DNA of 64,000 nt from Henckelia pumila. Lineage: Eukaryota; Streptophyta; Magnoliopsida; Lamiales; Gesneriaceae. Position numbers and translations under genes: made by a program. Positions 1 to 11,379 of the stretch are shown here, one piece after another. Numbering within the stretch: position 1 is the first letter of the stretch; each line of letters starts with the position of its first letter. The notes under the pieces were generated by a model, which did no database searches, was not told where the DNA came from, and worked only from the letters and a program-made list of their open reading frames with translations. The DNA lies in assembly GCF_033568475.1 (NCBI RefSeq), contig NC_133120.1:92212151-92276150 (forward strand), read 5' to 3'.

Positions 1-2
1 AA

Positions 3-3000
3 TTGACTGGCGCAAACTATACAGAATGGTTCAATAAGTTGAAAATTATTCTTACTTTGGAAAAAGCTTTCTACGTGTTAGAGAAGCCGCCTCCGAAGGA
101 AGCCCCGGCTAATACAAGTCCAGAAGAGTTGGCCAAACTTGATTTATGGTGGGACCATGATATCAAGGCCAAATGCTACATGCAGGCTTCGATGTCTGAT
201 GAGCTTCAAAGGAGATTCGAGGATACCGTGAATGCTGCTGACATTCACAAGAACCTCAAGGAACTCTTTGGAGCTCAGTCAAGGTCGGAGAGGTATGCCA
301 CCGTCAGAGAGCTCATGACGAGCCGCATGCATGATGGGACTTCGGTCCGTGAGCATAGGGTGCACATGATTGGGCTCATTGAAAAGTTGGTAACACTCGA
401 CTTGACTTTGGAGCATGAACTTAGCGCGGACTTGTTGCTTCTATCACTTCCTTCATCGTTTGACGGTTTTGTGATGAACTTCAATATGAACAAGATAGAG
501 GCCACCATTGAAGAGATGGTCAATATGCTTGTCACATATGAAGCTACACTAAAGAAGGATAAACCGGTACTCTTGGTTGGCTCCTCTTCTAACTCTAAGA
601 AAGGACCAAGTGGAAAGGGTAAGAAACGTTCTGCCCCGCCCAAGAAGATTGTACCAAATAAGAAGGAAAAGGCCAAGGCTTCAATTGGGATAAAAGATGA
701 AAACGTTTGCCATTACTGCAAGAAACCCAGTCATTGGAAACGTAACTGCAAGGAATACCTCGAACAGTTGCGAACTGCAAAGGGTATGTTTTACATTGAA
801 ATAAATATTTCGCTTAATACTTCTTCTTGGGTATTGGATACCGGATGTGGATCTCACATTTGCAATGATTTGCAGGTGATGACAAGAAGTCGTAAGCTAA
901 GGATGGATGAGACCCAGCTAAGGCTCGGGAATGGTTCTAGAGTCGAAGCCAAATCTATAGGAGACATTTATTTAGTTTTGCAAAACAATTTTAAGTTATT
1001 TTTGAGAGATGTTTTATATGTTCCGGATTTGGTCAAAAACATTATATCTATTTCTATGCTTGATAGAGATGGTTTTTCTTGCAATTTTGTAAATGAGATT
1101 TGCAATATTTACAAGAATGAATCTTTGATTGGAAATGGACAACTTGAAAACGATCTATATAGCTTAAAATTAAAAGACGTTCCAATTAATTATATTGATA
1201 AACCGGTGACAACAATTAAAAGGAAAAACGATAGTCAAAACCCGGCAAACTTTTGGCATGCTAGGCTAGGTCATATTTTCTCAAGGAGGATGAACAAGCT
1301 AGTGCGAGAGGGCATGTTTGATATGTCTGATATTAACTCTCTACCTACTTGTGAGTCCTGCCTAAAGGGAAAAATGACTAAATCTCCTTTCAAAGGGAAA
1401 CTTGAGCGTAGTCAAAATCTGTTGGATTTGATCCATACAGATGTTTGCGGTCCATTTAGGATTGGTACTAAATGTGGCAACACCTACTTCATTACCTTTA
1501 CTGATGATCATTCTAGGTATGGGTATTTATATTTAATGAAATATAAGTCTAAAGCATTTGAAAGGTTCAAAGAATTCAAGGCTAAAGTAGAAAACAAACT
1601 AGGTAAAAGTATTAAGGCGCTTCGATCGGATCGAGGTGAAGAATACTTAAGTACCGAGTTTTTGGACTATCTAAAAGAGAATGAGATTCTCTCTCAGTGG
1701 ACTCCTCCTATGACACCTCAGCTTAATGGTGTTTCGGAGCGTCGCAATCGAACTTTGTTGGACATGGTTCGATCCATGATGAGCTTCACTGAGCTCCCAC
1801 CTTCGTTTTGGGGCTACGCGCTTGAAACGACGGTATTGTTGTTAAACAACGTCGACACTAAAGCAGTAAATAAAACACCATACGAGTTATGGAATGGCAA
1901 AGCTCCTAAGTATTCGTACTTGAGGATTTGGGGATGTCCTGCTTACGTGAAGAAGACAGTGGGAGATAAGTTGGATAGTCGATCCACCTTATGTTATTTT
2001 GTAGGGTATCCGAAGAATTCAATCGGATATTATTTCTATCATCCTACTGAAACAAAAGTGTTTGTTTCAAGGAATGACACCTTCTTGGAGAAGGAGTTCT
2101 TATTGGATAAGAAAGGCAAGATGATGGAACTCGAAGAAATTCGAGAAGAACCCGAGATACAAAATAGCGATCCTACACCTCAAGAATCATCACAAGATAC
2201 GCCTATTACTAAGAGATCCGAGAGGACTTCTAGGCCTCCTATTAGATATGGTCTTCTTTTTGAAGGGGATCAAAGTGAACCCGACATTGGATGTGATCCA
2301 AGAAACTTCAAGGAAGCAATTTCTGATGCGGATTCGAATTTATGGCTTGAAGCTATGCAATCGGAAATAGACTCGATGCATTCTAACCAAGTTTGGTCTT
2401 TAGTAGATCCTCCCGATGGAATTGTTCCAATTGGGTGCAAATGGATCTACAAGAGAAAGCTTGGGCCTGATGGAAAGGTATTGACCTACAAGACACGATT
2501 GGTGGCAAAAGGTTATACTCAAAGACAAGAAGTTGACTATGATGAAACCTTTTCACCAGTCGCAATGTTCATGTCCATAAGAATCCTTATTGCCATAGCA
2601 GCATGGTATGACTATGAGATATGACAAATGGATGTAAAGACTGAATTTCTTAAAGGAAACATTAAGGAAGAGATCTATATGATGCAGCCTGAGGGATACA
2701 CATCCATGGGAAGCGAGCATAAGTTATGCAAGCTTTAGAGATCAATCTATGGTCTCAAACAAGCATCAAGAAGTTGGAACCAGAAATTTGATGAAACGAT
2801 AAAGGATTTTGGTTTTATCAAGAACCCGGAGGAACCATGCGTGTACAAGAAAGTAGTTAAGAATGCGGTAACATTTTTAGTACTTTATGTTGATGACATC
2901 CTACTCATGGGGAATGATGTAGGGATGTTGCAGTCAACAAAGATATGGTTATCAGGTAGATTCTCGATGAAGGATTTAGGTGTGGCATCCTATATTCTAG

Positions 3001-3871
3001 GAATTCAGATCTATAGAGATAGATCTAAAAGAATGATAGGACTCACTCAATCAACCTACATTGACACCATATTGAAAAGGTTTTCAATGGATGGGTCCAA
3101 GAGAGGACATCTACCTATGTGTTATGGAGTTTCTCTATCCAAGTCTTTGTGTCCCAAGACTGACGAAGAGATAGAGAAGATGACACACGTGCCATATGCG
3201 TCAGCCATAGGTAGTATCATGTATGGGATGATATCTACCAGACCGGATGTGGCCTATGCTCTGAGCGTCACGAGCAGATACCAAGCCAATCCAGGTCAAA
3301 TGCATTGGAAAGCCGTGAAGGATATTCTTAAGTACTTGCGAAGGACTAAGAATTTATTCATGGTTTATGGAGGGAGAGAATTGAAGTTGGAAGGCTATAC
3401 CGACTCTAGCTTCCAATGTGACGTGGATGACTCGAAATCAACCTCTGGATTTGTATTCGTGCTCAATGGAGGTGCTGTCTCTTGGAAGAGTTCCAAGCAG
3501 GACACCACAGCGGATTCCACCACTGAGGCAGAATACATTGCAGCATCAGCTGCTGCTAAAGAGGCGGTTTGGATAAGGAAATTCATCCAAGAGTTGGGTG
3601 TAATTTCTGAAGCTGTTGGTCCAGTTTCGGTGTACTGTGACAACACGGGTGCCGTTGCTCAGGCAAAGGAACCAAGGTCTCATCAGAAGCCAAACACGTA
3701 CTGAGGAAATACCACATCATCCGGGAGATCGTGGAAAGAGGAGACATTAGTGTCGAGAGAGTGGCCTCTACAGACAATATCGCTGATCCGCTTACTAAGC
3801 CCTTGCCAGGACCATTGTTTGACAAACATCGCGAAGCAATGGGATTACGTAGTATGACTAGTTGGCTTTAG
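3..3871 (+). pseudogene. Ty1/copia polyprotein, broken by stops and a frameshift
   Basis: This is the single gag-pol reading frame of a Ty1/copia retrotransposon, cut at its 5' end by the window edge. Domains in order are: UBN2-type Gag, a CCHC zinc knuckle (CHYCKKPSHWKRNC, near 706-750), an aspartic protease (DTGCGSH, near 835), a GAG-pre-integrase HxxLGH-like zinc motif (near 1256-1275), an integrase core with its D, D and E residues (near 1440, 1630 and 1735), reverse transcriptase (YVDDIL near 2887-2905) and RNase H (near 3380-3600). Integrase preceding reverse transcriptase is the copia order. The frame is closed by TGA at 2622-2624 and TAG at 2736-2738. The reading frame then shifts near 3690, where one base appears to be lost; the C-terminus continues in the other frame to a stop at 3869-3871. 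The element cannot make a full polyprotein, but the damage is light, so insertion was probably recent. Confidence 0.93.
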
Positions 3872-3874
3872 GGC

Positions 3875-3884
3875 AAGTGGGAGA
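3875..3884 (+). other. Polypurine tract of the copia element
   Basis: The short purine run AAGTGGGAGA lies just after the polyprotein stop and just before the inferred start of the 3' LTR. This is the usual place and composition of the primer for plus-strand DNA synthesis in plant copia elements. Confidence 0.6.
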
Positions 3885-3885
3885 T

Positions 3886-5767
3886 TGAAAGAGTGGGTGC
3901 CCGGTTAGCCAACTTGTGGCTAAGGGCTTTTATGACTCTATGTAAAACAATCTTTTGTTTAATATAATTTACACTTTTATAATGGCATTGACTTTATCTT
4001 TCTTCATATTGTTATATTATGATATACTATTGTTGTTTTGATAAAGACCTTGAATATACTATAGTGTATATAAGATGTGGTAGCACATGGGGATGGCTAT
4101 CATGAAACACATCTTATAGTCACTGTATATTCTAAACTATTCCTAGTCAATTGAGCCGTCCGCAAATAAGGATAAGGATCGCTCGAGATTGAGACTAGCA
4201 TTTGCGATGCCGAGTACCACGTTTCATTGGTATGGAACATAGAGATGTTCAACGCATGCAAATGGATATTCATATGATGAATGATCGAACTACCCTATTC
4301 GGACTTTCCAAGTGGTTATCACTTATCGAGTGGATAAAGTCCGCGTTTTTGGTTGTACACCATTAGTACTTATTACTTGAAACATCATTGAGACTCTATA
4401 TGCTAGTACTGTACTTTGACTCGTTTACCGACTCTATTGGGGTCATCAGATGTCAGGATTGGGTACAGTTACGACACATAGAGGAGTCGATGCTTTGTTG
4501 TCAAGGATTCACCACATACTTGCGAGTGTGGATATCCTATGCGATCTGAGGAGATATTAGTGTGACGAATCTCTGGCCAGAGTACATGATGTGTTTTAGG
4601 TTAATGGGTTTTCCTAGTAACACATGCGATGTCACTATTTGATCTCCAAGATGTAATGCATAGTTATCGAATCTCGAACGACTCTCGATATACCAATGGT
4701 TGTTGATTCGATCGGGATATATGGATGAAGGGACCGTACTGTACGCTAACCAAAATCTACTGGTTCTTGCAGGCACTATCAGTAATACCTAGGGAATCAT
4801 GGGGCGATGTTGCTAGGCGCTCTTACCATGATTCGATGGGTAAGACGAAAATTGTTGTTCCGAGTCACAAGGAGTTGTGAGCCCACAGCTAGCTGTATTC
4901 CTGAACCATTGAGGGTTACACAAGTAATGGATTACTAAAACCCCGTAGAGATAGTTAAATTTAAAGAGTTAAATTTAATGAAAGAAAAGTTGGACTTCTT
5001 AACTAAAGGGAGTGGGATTTCCTAAAATGACATAGGGATGGACATTTTTGGAAATCACTGAATTCGGATTCAGAAAAATTATCTTGACTCTAAAAGATAC
5101 AGAAATGGTTTCTGTGCACATTGGTGAAATCAGTTTATCAATCGGAGTCATGATGAATTTTATATTAATTTCTATAACAACAGGCTTGGCTTGTTGGGCT
5201 TAAGTTATGGATTGTGGGCTTTAAGGAGTTAGAGTCCTGATACAATTATAACTAGAAATTATCTATAAATAGAGGTGTTGGGTTCGAAAAATTACACACA
5301 TTGTATATTGCAATTTTCAAAAATACACTCTAGAATTTTCAAGGTGATTTTCGAAATCCTCTATCCCATTTGGAGAAAATTCAACTTGTGATTTTTGTGA
5401 AAAATTACAAATCGAATTAACAGATCATATCTGTTTATTCTCTACGTAAAACTTCTGATTGATTTCTAGTGCAGTCAATCAGAGGGTTTCTATTTTCCAT
5501 TCGTGGACCTAATTCCGGAGTTAGATCGTGACTGTCATCGGTTCCCGGGATTTACAAGAAGAGCAAATTAAATTCTGTTGGAGTCCACGATCAAGCCTTT
5601 GCTTGACGAGGTAAAAATTTAACTGTGTTTTATTTTTACTTGAACAAATTTAATCGTAAAAGTTTTGATACCCATATATGGAATCGTTCCATATAATAAA
5701 ATAAAATTTTAAACTTCCGCTGCACCGGGTATCAATTCTTAATTGATCTGAACACCGTTTTCCAACA
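3886..5767 (+). repeat. 3' LTR of the copia element, about 1.88 kb
   Basis: The LTR begins TGAAAGAGTG right after the polypurine tract and ends TTTTCCAACA, giving the standard TG...CA ends. It is long for a copia LTR, which hints at an Angela-like lineage; this is inference. The partner 5' LTR lies outside the window, so the boundaries rest on the polypurine tract, the terminal dinucleotides and the change to gypsy-type sequence after 5767. A TATA box lies inside at 5264-5271. The ORFs within it are short and unrelated to known proteins. Confidence 0.75.
5264..5271 (+). promoter_or_regulatory. TATA box in the copia LTR
   Basis: TATAAATA lies in the second half of the 3' LTR. In a 5' LTR it would place the transcription start of the element about 30 bp downstream; in this 3' LTR it could drive read-out into flanking DNA. 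Confidence 0.5.
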
Positions 5768-7698
5768 AAATGCAGGGTGCCGCGCTCGATCCGGCAAAAA
5801 GCCAGGATCGAGCGCACCATTTTCTGAAACTCTCTGTCTCGGAAATCACAGGGGCCGCGCTCGATCCTGCAATAATCTAGGATCGAGCGCACCCCCTTGC
5901 CCAGAAAAATTCAGAACATGGAATGCCTTTCCTTCAAACTCAATCCAACAATAATCATAACAACACAAAAGCAAGGCTAACCAATGCCATTCAAGCCATT
6001 CTGTGCTTCAAAACATAAACATGCATTACAACTCAATTCTTCCAACTAGTACATAAAATTCTGGAGTTCAACAACTGTTCAAAGTAGAGGACATGCAACA
6101 ACAACATAACGATGAAGTTCGATATCTAAACATGTTCCAATATCACTAGGTAGACATGCTGACACGACTTCTAAACCGAGTCTCACTACTAACTCTCCCT
6201 CTTGATGTTAACCAGGCCTTCGCTTACTTGGTCCTGCCCCACCTGTTTCCAAGTACACATACAAAACAAAGCAACAGCCGGATAACCGGTGAGAATGATA
6301 ATCCCAGTAAAAGCAACATAACAAGTAATACAACAATAAACATGCTTTCAAGACAACAACGAAATCAATAACAACGTAATGAAATGCATGTCTTTAAACC
6401 GGGATATCAAATCTGATAAACGAGGGATTGCTGCTGTGCTTTTGGGATCTCAAGGATGAGATCACATAACGACTCACCGACTCTCCCAATCGAGGTGGTG
6501 CCACGTATCCCACTCCTCTAGACTTTGAGCAACTATAATGAGTATGCTAGCACCAAGAGAAACGACTACGACCTAGGCCACTCAATCATAGTTTCCAAAC
6601 GTCTAAACAAAAAGGGGCGGTTCTGCCCGCTAGAAACAAGATTGGCTCAAGATGAATGCATAACAAAACATAAACATAAGCCACATAAACAACTCAAATA
6701 ACAACCAAAATACAAGTTTCACATGCTAGAACAAGTATTGATGCAATATGTGATTTGAAAGGGAAACTCGAGAACCAACAGTCCCGAGTATGCTATCCCG
6801 CTATGATGACTGCTTTTACCTTTCAATGTCGTAGATCCAACTCCGGACAAGCTACAACAAAAGATTGTATCAACAACTATACAACCTAAACAACAAACAA
6901 TGGTTCAAGGAAATCTCTTTACCGTTCTTCGTCCAACTCTCGACGAACAATGCTGCTAACACAGGGCTCGACAAACTCCAATGAATCTGTACGAATACAA
7001 GAGTTGATCAACAACCACGATCACTCACAAGCCAAGGCTTCAATCAATACAAAAATGATTCGAAAACCCAAAACTCAAACCGACGGCATAACGGCTATAA
7101 ACTGAACAAACCGAAAACGCAGACAGCAGTTCAATACTGATATAACCTCATATCAATGCCCAAAACAACAATAACAAAGCAAACCCATCAATCTCAAAAT
7201 CCACATTTTCGAAAATGGCTTCCAAAAATCATAACAAATCCGAACGTCGCTCTAATTCAAAACCGACAGATAATAAACGATCAGAACTCTGCCAAGAACA
7301 ACATACTAGAATCTAAATCGATTCTAACAACCTACAAAAAACAAAACATATCTGATCGGAGAAATACTTACGGTATAACGGAGCTCTCGCTGCAGTGATC
7401 GCTAATCTGCCTTCAGAAATAATTTCTAACGGACAGATCGAGCTCGGACTGGATTTTGAAAGCTTGAAGAGGGTTTGAGGCATCTCTAATGGTGGATATC
7501 AGTTTGGAGAGGAAGATGAAGACTTTTCCCAATCAATTCCAAGTGTAGATAATATATCAAAAACAATATTTGTATTTTAGTCCCTGAAATTTCCAAAATT
7601 TGCAAAAAGGACCCTGATCAAAATAAAATCGGCTCGAGAACTCTGTAATCTCCGATTAACTCTAATAAACTCATTTAATATAAAAACGGGGTGTTACA
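5768..7698 (-). repeat. Ty3/gypsy-type LTR (minus strand), interrupted by the copia element
   Basis: Read on the minus strand, the right end starts TGTAACACCCCG, a start typical of plant chromovirus (Tekay/Del-like) LTRs. No gypsy coding sequence is attached here. The left end of this LTR is not reached, because the copia element ending at 5767 has inserted into it; the rest must lie left of the window. The region has no convincing protein-coding gene. Near its left end it holds two adjacent perfect 11 bp inverted repeats (see separate entry). Confidence 0.6.
5782..5890. repeat. Two consecutive 11 bp hairpins with the same stem
   Basis: GCGCTCGATCC at 5782-5792 pairs with GGATCGAGCGC at 5805-5815. 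The same two arms recur at 5857-5867 and 5880-5890. The loops differ (12 bp each), while the stems are identical, so the hairpin was duplicated or is kept under constraint within this LTR family. Confidence 0.7.
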
Positions 7699-7701
7699 AT
7701 A

Positions 7702-7827
7702 ACTAAAGGGGAGGTGACAGTGGAAAAGATCTCTACACTGGATAATCCAGCTGATATGCTAACAAAACCAATACCTCAAGAGAAATTCAGGCAGTGCCTG
7801 AATCTGATCAATGTTTTAGAGGTATAG
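7702..7827 (+). pseudogene. C-terminal remnant of a second copia polyprotein
   Basis: The frame starting with ACT at 7702 reads a typical copia RNase H tail (VEKISTLDNPADMLTKP near its middle) and ends in TAG at 7825-7827. Everything upstream is missing because the gypsy LTR ending at 7698 has inserted into, or replaced, the rest of the element. It is followed by a polypurine stretch and its own LTR. Confidence 0.8.
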
Positions 7828-7883
7828 TGAGCCCACTCTGTGTGGGATGGAGAATAATCAACCTTGAAAGACAAGGTGGTGAT

Positions 7884-8466
7884 TGTAAGTGGATGTGTCT
7901 TACAAGCTTGAGCCATAAACTTTACTTGGGCCACAGACTAAGACTTTAACACGAGGCTTTGAGATCCATTAAGAGAAGTCCGTATGTTAGTTGGAGTCTG
8001 TTAGTCGGTCTTGAAGGGAAAAGTATATATATGCGTTTGATAGCTCAAGGAAGAAGAACACAGAAGATAAAACACTTAGAGATCTTCAGATATAGATTAG
8101 AGAGAATCAAAAGCAGCGGGGAAAACAAGGAGATCAAAGATTGTAATCTTGATAGGGCTTAAGGATCAGAAAGCTTAAGTAGAATCTTGTTTCTTTTCGT
8201 TTTATTCTCGGTTGTAATCTATAAATACTTCTTGGATGATTATCAATAAAGGTTGGTTGTTTTTCCCGTGGATGTAGACCAATTAATGGTCGAACCATGT
8301 AATCTTATTGTCTCTCTAGATTGTGATATATCGGTTGTGTGTTTGGTGTCTTGATGATTGATCGTTCAATATTGTTCTGATATTGTTCATAATCAAAGAA
8401 AGTCCCTGTCTCTACTGGTTTTATTCTTGCTGCATCAATCTGGTTTTATTGGAGATTTTCTCAACA
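7884..8466 (+). repeat. 3' LTR of the second copia element (583 bp)
   Basis: This LTR starts TGTAAGTGGATG directly after the purine-rich ACAAGGTGGTGA and ends TTTTCTCAACA. It follows the copia polyprotein tail by 56 bp, as expected. A TATA-like TATATATA lies at 8024-8031. The partner LTR is not in the window. Confidence 0.75.
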
Positions 8467-8520
8467 ATATTATTTCATGTAAAAAGAAAAAACAAATTCA
8501 TGACTGTACTTAATTAGAAT

Positions 8521-9250
8521 ATATCTAAGTTGATTGTTTGAGATGGGGGATGGTCTGTGTGTGCATGAAAGGTGCATCAATTAAGGTTAATATGCTTAAT
8601 AAATCTTTCGTGTCTCTTTCGATTTAAGAAATTTTTTTATTACAAAGGGAGGAGAAGACTCGAACTCGAATCTCCGCCAATTAATTAGCGGACATATAAG
8701 ACCAATTGAACTACATGTCCGATCTCGATTTAAGATATCCAATGATGATAAATCAATTATTTGCCACGTCATTGTACCCTTTTCTTCAATTTTTTTAATC
8801 CCTACACATTTAATAACAACTTGATTTTTTTAAATTAAAATTCAGATACATTGTTTTTCAGCGGATTTGTTATAATTGCGTATTTTTAATACATTCATAT
8901 CACATTCTGATATTATCAAATAATATTGGAAGCCGAACGAATAATTTTCTGGTCCATCCAAATCTTGTTTGCTTTCATAACAATGGGCTAATTATTGTAG
9001 GTTTCATGTTAATTATTATCTGGTGACATAAGGCTTTAGATAGACTCAATGATATCTACTTTTTATAACCAAATTAAATAACTTGTATGCTTTCCGCCAA
9101 AAAATAATCCCTTAATTTGTTATATAAATTAAAATCGAATACGTCAAATTAAGAAATGCCAAAATATTTTAATAATAAGTGACAAGAACTAATAATGCGC
9201 GATACACGTGTTACGAAAATTCATCATTAAAAATAACTAATTCTATGCCA
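8521..9250 (+). repeat. Upstream module of the dioxygenase genes, copy without a gene
   Basis: Blocks in this stretch are clearly similar to sequence upstream of the second dioxygenase gene. Positions 8521-8620 match 27683-27756; 8741-8870 match 28094-28200 and also 12646-12740; 8936-9245 match about 25918-26280. No dioxygenase exon follows directly. The stretch therefore looks like the leftover 5' flank of another copy of the duplicated unit. It is interrupted by a SINE. Confidence 0.65.
8619..8735 (-). mobile_element. tRNA-derived SINE with 11 bp target-site duplication
   Basis: On the minus strand the insert (8630-8724, 95 bp) begins with a tRNA-like head. It has an A-box-like TAGTTCAATTGGT and a B-box-like AGTTCGAGTCT at the spacing of an internal RNA polymerase III promoter, and ends CTTTGTAATAAAAAAATTT. 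It is flanked by a perfect 11 bp direct repeat TCGATTTAAGA (8619-8629 and 8725-8735). The related upstream modules at 27740 and 28090 lack it. It is not a functional tRNA gene, because the arms do not pair into a full cloverleaf. Confidence 0.72.
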
Positions 9251-9271
9251 CGTAACGAATTATGCCTGTCT

Positions 9272-9309
<38 letters not shown>

Positions 9310-10122
9310 TATAATCTGATTAATTATCATCAAGCATATTAATATACAAGCGGCATCGCACATGTATTGTGTGTGAAACTTAATCAAATTTTTTTATATT
9401 GTTATATATTATATATTTTTTAAAGTGAGTTGGTATTAGTGTTTGATTTGGAGTGCAAAGATGGATATTGTGATAGAAGGAATGTGAGAATAATTATATA
9501 ACTTCTTTCCTACGTTTTTGGAAAGATGAGAATAATTGCATATCCTCTTTCTCACTTTTTTTTCCAACCTAATTGACTGGTGTGGTTAAACTTTGTTTTG
9601 TTTTGTTTTGTTTTTTTGTAATTTTTTTTGTGACCATATCATGAGACCATGCTATAATATTCTTACATAATAAATAAGTAAAGATAATTGAACAATTATA
9701 TAGGAACTGTTAGAGAGAATTTTGGGTGATTTTAAAGTGATTTTTCTGAATATTATTTTGAAGTAAGTGAGAAACAAAATTAGCAAGTATATAAAATTAA
9801 AATATAAAACTAATACAAGCAAAAATTTGACCATTTCGAAAAAATTTATATTGATTCCAAACTTAGTTTTTTTGTCAAATGACAGTAATGTACTTAAACT
9901 ATATAACATGTATCTTTTTAATTATTTAAATTTTGGTACCTTTTTTTTTTAGAGGAATTTAAATTTTGGTACTTACATCATCGACAATGTATCTATAATT
10001 ATCATTACATTTTGAATATTCGGTATCAAAATTAATTTCCTTTTTATAGCATGAATCTTGAAAATATGTATAAGATGAATACAAATAAATAAACATTTAA
10101 AAAATTATATAAATACATAAAA
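9250..10122. other. AT-rich intergenic DNA
   Basis: This holds a (TA)n microsatellite near 9280-9303, a short TTTTG array near 9590-9615 and AT-rich low-complexity sequence. The small ORFs here have no recognisable family or codon pattern. I see no gene. Confidence 0.6.
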
Positions 10123-10438
10123 GGAAAAATTGCTTTTTTGGTCTCATATGTTTGTTATTGTGCGATTTCTGTCATCTATATTTTCAGATTTCAGTTTTAG
10201 TCCGCTGTCTTTGTTTTTTTTTGGCAATTTTAGTCATTTTTTCGATGTGGCGTTGATCTGACACCAATGCAGTGCTGATGTGGAGCTGACGTGTATAGTG
10301 TCACGCAAGCATTTTCGAATAAAAAAGACTAAAATTGTTAAAAATCGGAATATGCAGGACTAAAACTGAAACATGAAAACTTAAAGGACCAAAATCGCAA
10401 AATGACAAACATACATGACCAAAATTTCAGTTTTTCCT
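10123..10438. mobile_element. Mutator-type MITE, copy 1
   Basis: The ends are GGAAAAATTGC and AGTTTTTCCT, and the flanks TACATAAAA (10114-10122) and TACACAAAA (10439-10447) form a 9 bp target-site duplication with one mismatch, as expected for Mutator elements. The inside carries mirrored phrases such as GGACTAAAACTGAA and CAGTTTTAGTCC. A second copy of the same family sits in intron 2 of the nearby dioxygenase gene (14542-14849). It has no coding capacity. Confidence 0.75.
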
Positions 10439-10639
10439 TACACAAAATATGTTTTTAAAAAAATGATAAAAAATTGAGAACAATTGCGGAATATGATAAA
10501 TTTTTTAAAGATAAATACAAATATCATATTGTAATTTTAAACCATTAAAAATAAAGTAAAATCAGAAAAAAAAATTCTCAATATCTTACTTTTGGCTTTT
10601 GATTAAAAATCACGGAGGTTAAAACAGAAGGTGATATTC

Positions 10640-10790
10640 ACGGTTTTGTTCATGCCGCTCGCAAGGTACCCTGCGAGCGATGTGTAATCCCATGATTGGT
10701 TAAAATCAATGAATCCTATGTGGGGTTCACTGATTTCAACCAATCAAAATCCGCCACGCCACCCACAGGGCACTACCCTGTGGGTAGCAT
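10640..10790. repeat. Cluster of three hairpins
   Basis: Three stems follow each other within 140 bp. The first is a perfect 8 bp stem at 10656-10663/10672-10679 with an 8-nt loop. The second is a roughly 19 bp stem with two mismatches, ATTGGTTAAAATCAATGAA pairing with TTCACTGATTTCAACCAAT (about 10694-10744). The third is a perfect 10 bp stem ACCCACAGGG/CCCTGTGGGT at 10761-10770/10776-10785 with a 5-nt loop. GATATTCAC occurs on both sides. The segment is absent from the matching place near 27600. I do not recognise the family. Confidence 0.6.
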
Positions 10791-10891
10791 CGACTTAACC
10801 GATATTCACAAACACACCCCCAAAACACTTTCAGGAACTAAAATCCCGAAAGTGCTTCTCACAAAACCCAAACACGCCCATAATCCGATTT

Positions 10892-11060
10892 ATGGCTAGC
10901 TAATTAGTCACATACGAATAGTTTTATTTCGAAGTATTTCTTAATTAGGTTCATTCGAATGAAAAGAACATCGCCGTCGTGTGAAAGTATTAATATTAAA
11001 ATAAATAAATAAATAAATCTTTCATGTCTCGTTCGATATAAGATTTTAAATAAATTTCCA
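10892..11060 (+). repeat. Duplicated upstream block of dioxygenase gene 1
   Basis: This block starting GGCTAATTAGTCACATACGA matches the block starting near 27618 upstream of the second dioxygenase gene. It marks the edge of the segmental duplication. A long AT-rich gap separates it from the gene. Confidence 0.6.
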
Positions 11061-11379
11061 TCATTAATTATGTTTGAAACTTATGTATGACATAACATAA
11101 ATAATTCATACTAGCTAGTTCACTGGCGTACGGTTTGCGTGCGTATATAGTATTTTTTTATCATTACTTTAATATTGTTTGTATAAACTATTGAATGATC
11201 ATAACTAAAATTTGAATTCACTACATTTATATAGGGATCATATTGTAGTTTTAAAAACTAACTAGAGATTAAACCGCAGCTTGAATTGATGAAATAAGAA
11301 AAAAAGAAAAAGAAAAACAAAGTAACAAACCAAAACACCAATATTAGACCAAACTCAATAAATAGTAGAATATATTGTA

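Noticed and set aside
8642-8722. Possible tRNA gene on the minus strand
   Set aside because: Only the internal promoter boxes resemble a tRNA; arms do not pair into a cloverleaf, and the segment is bounded by a target-site duplication, so it is a SINE.
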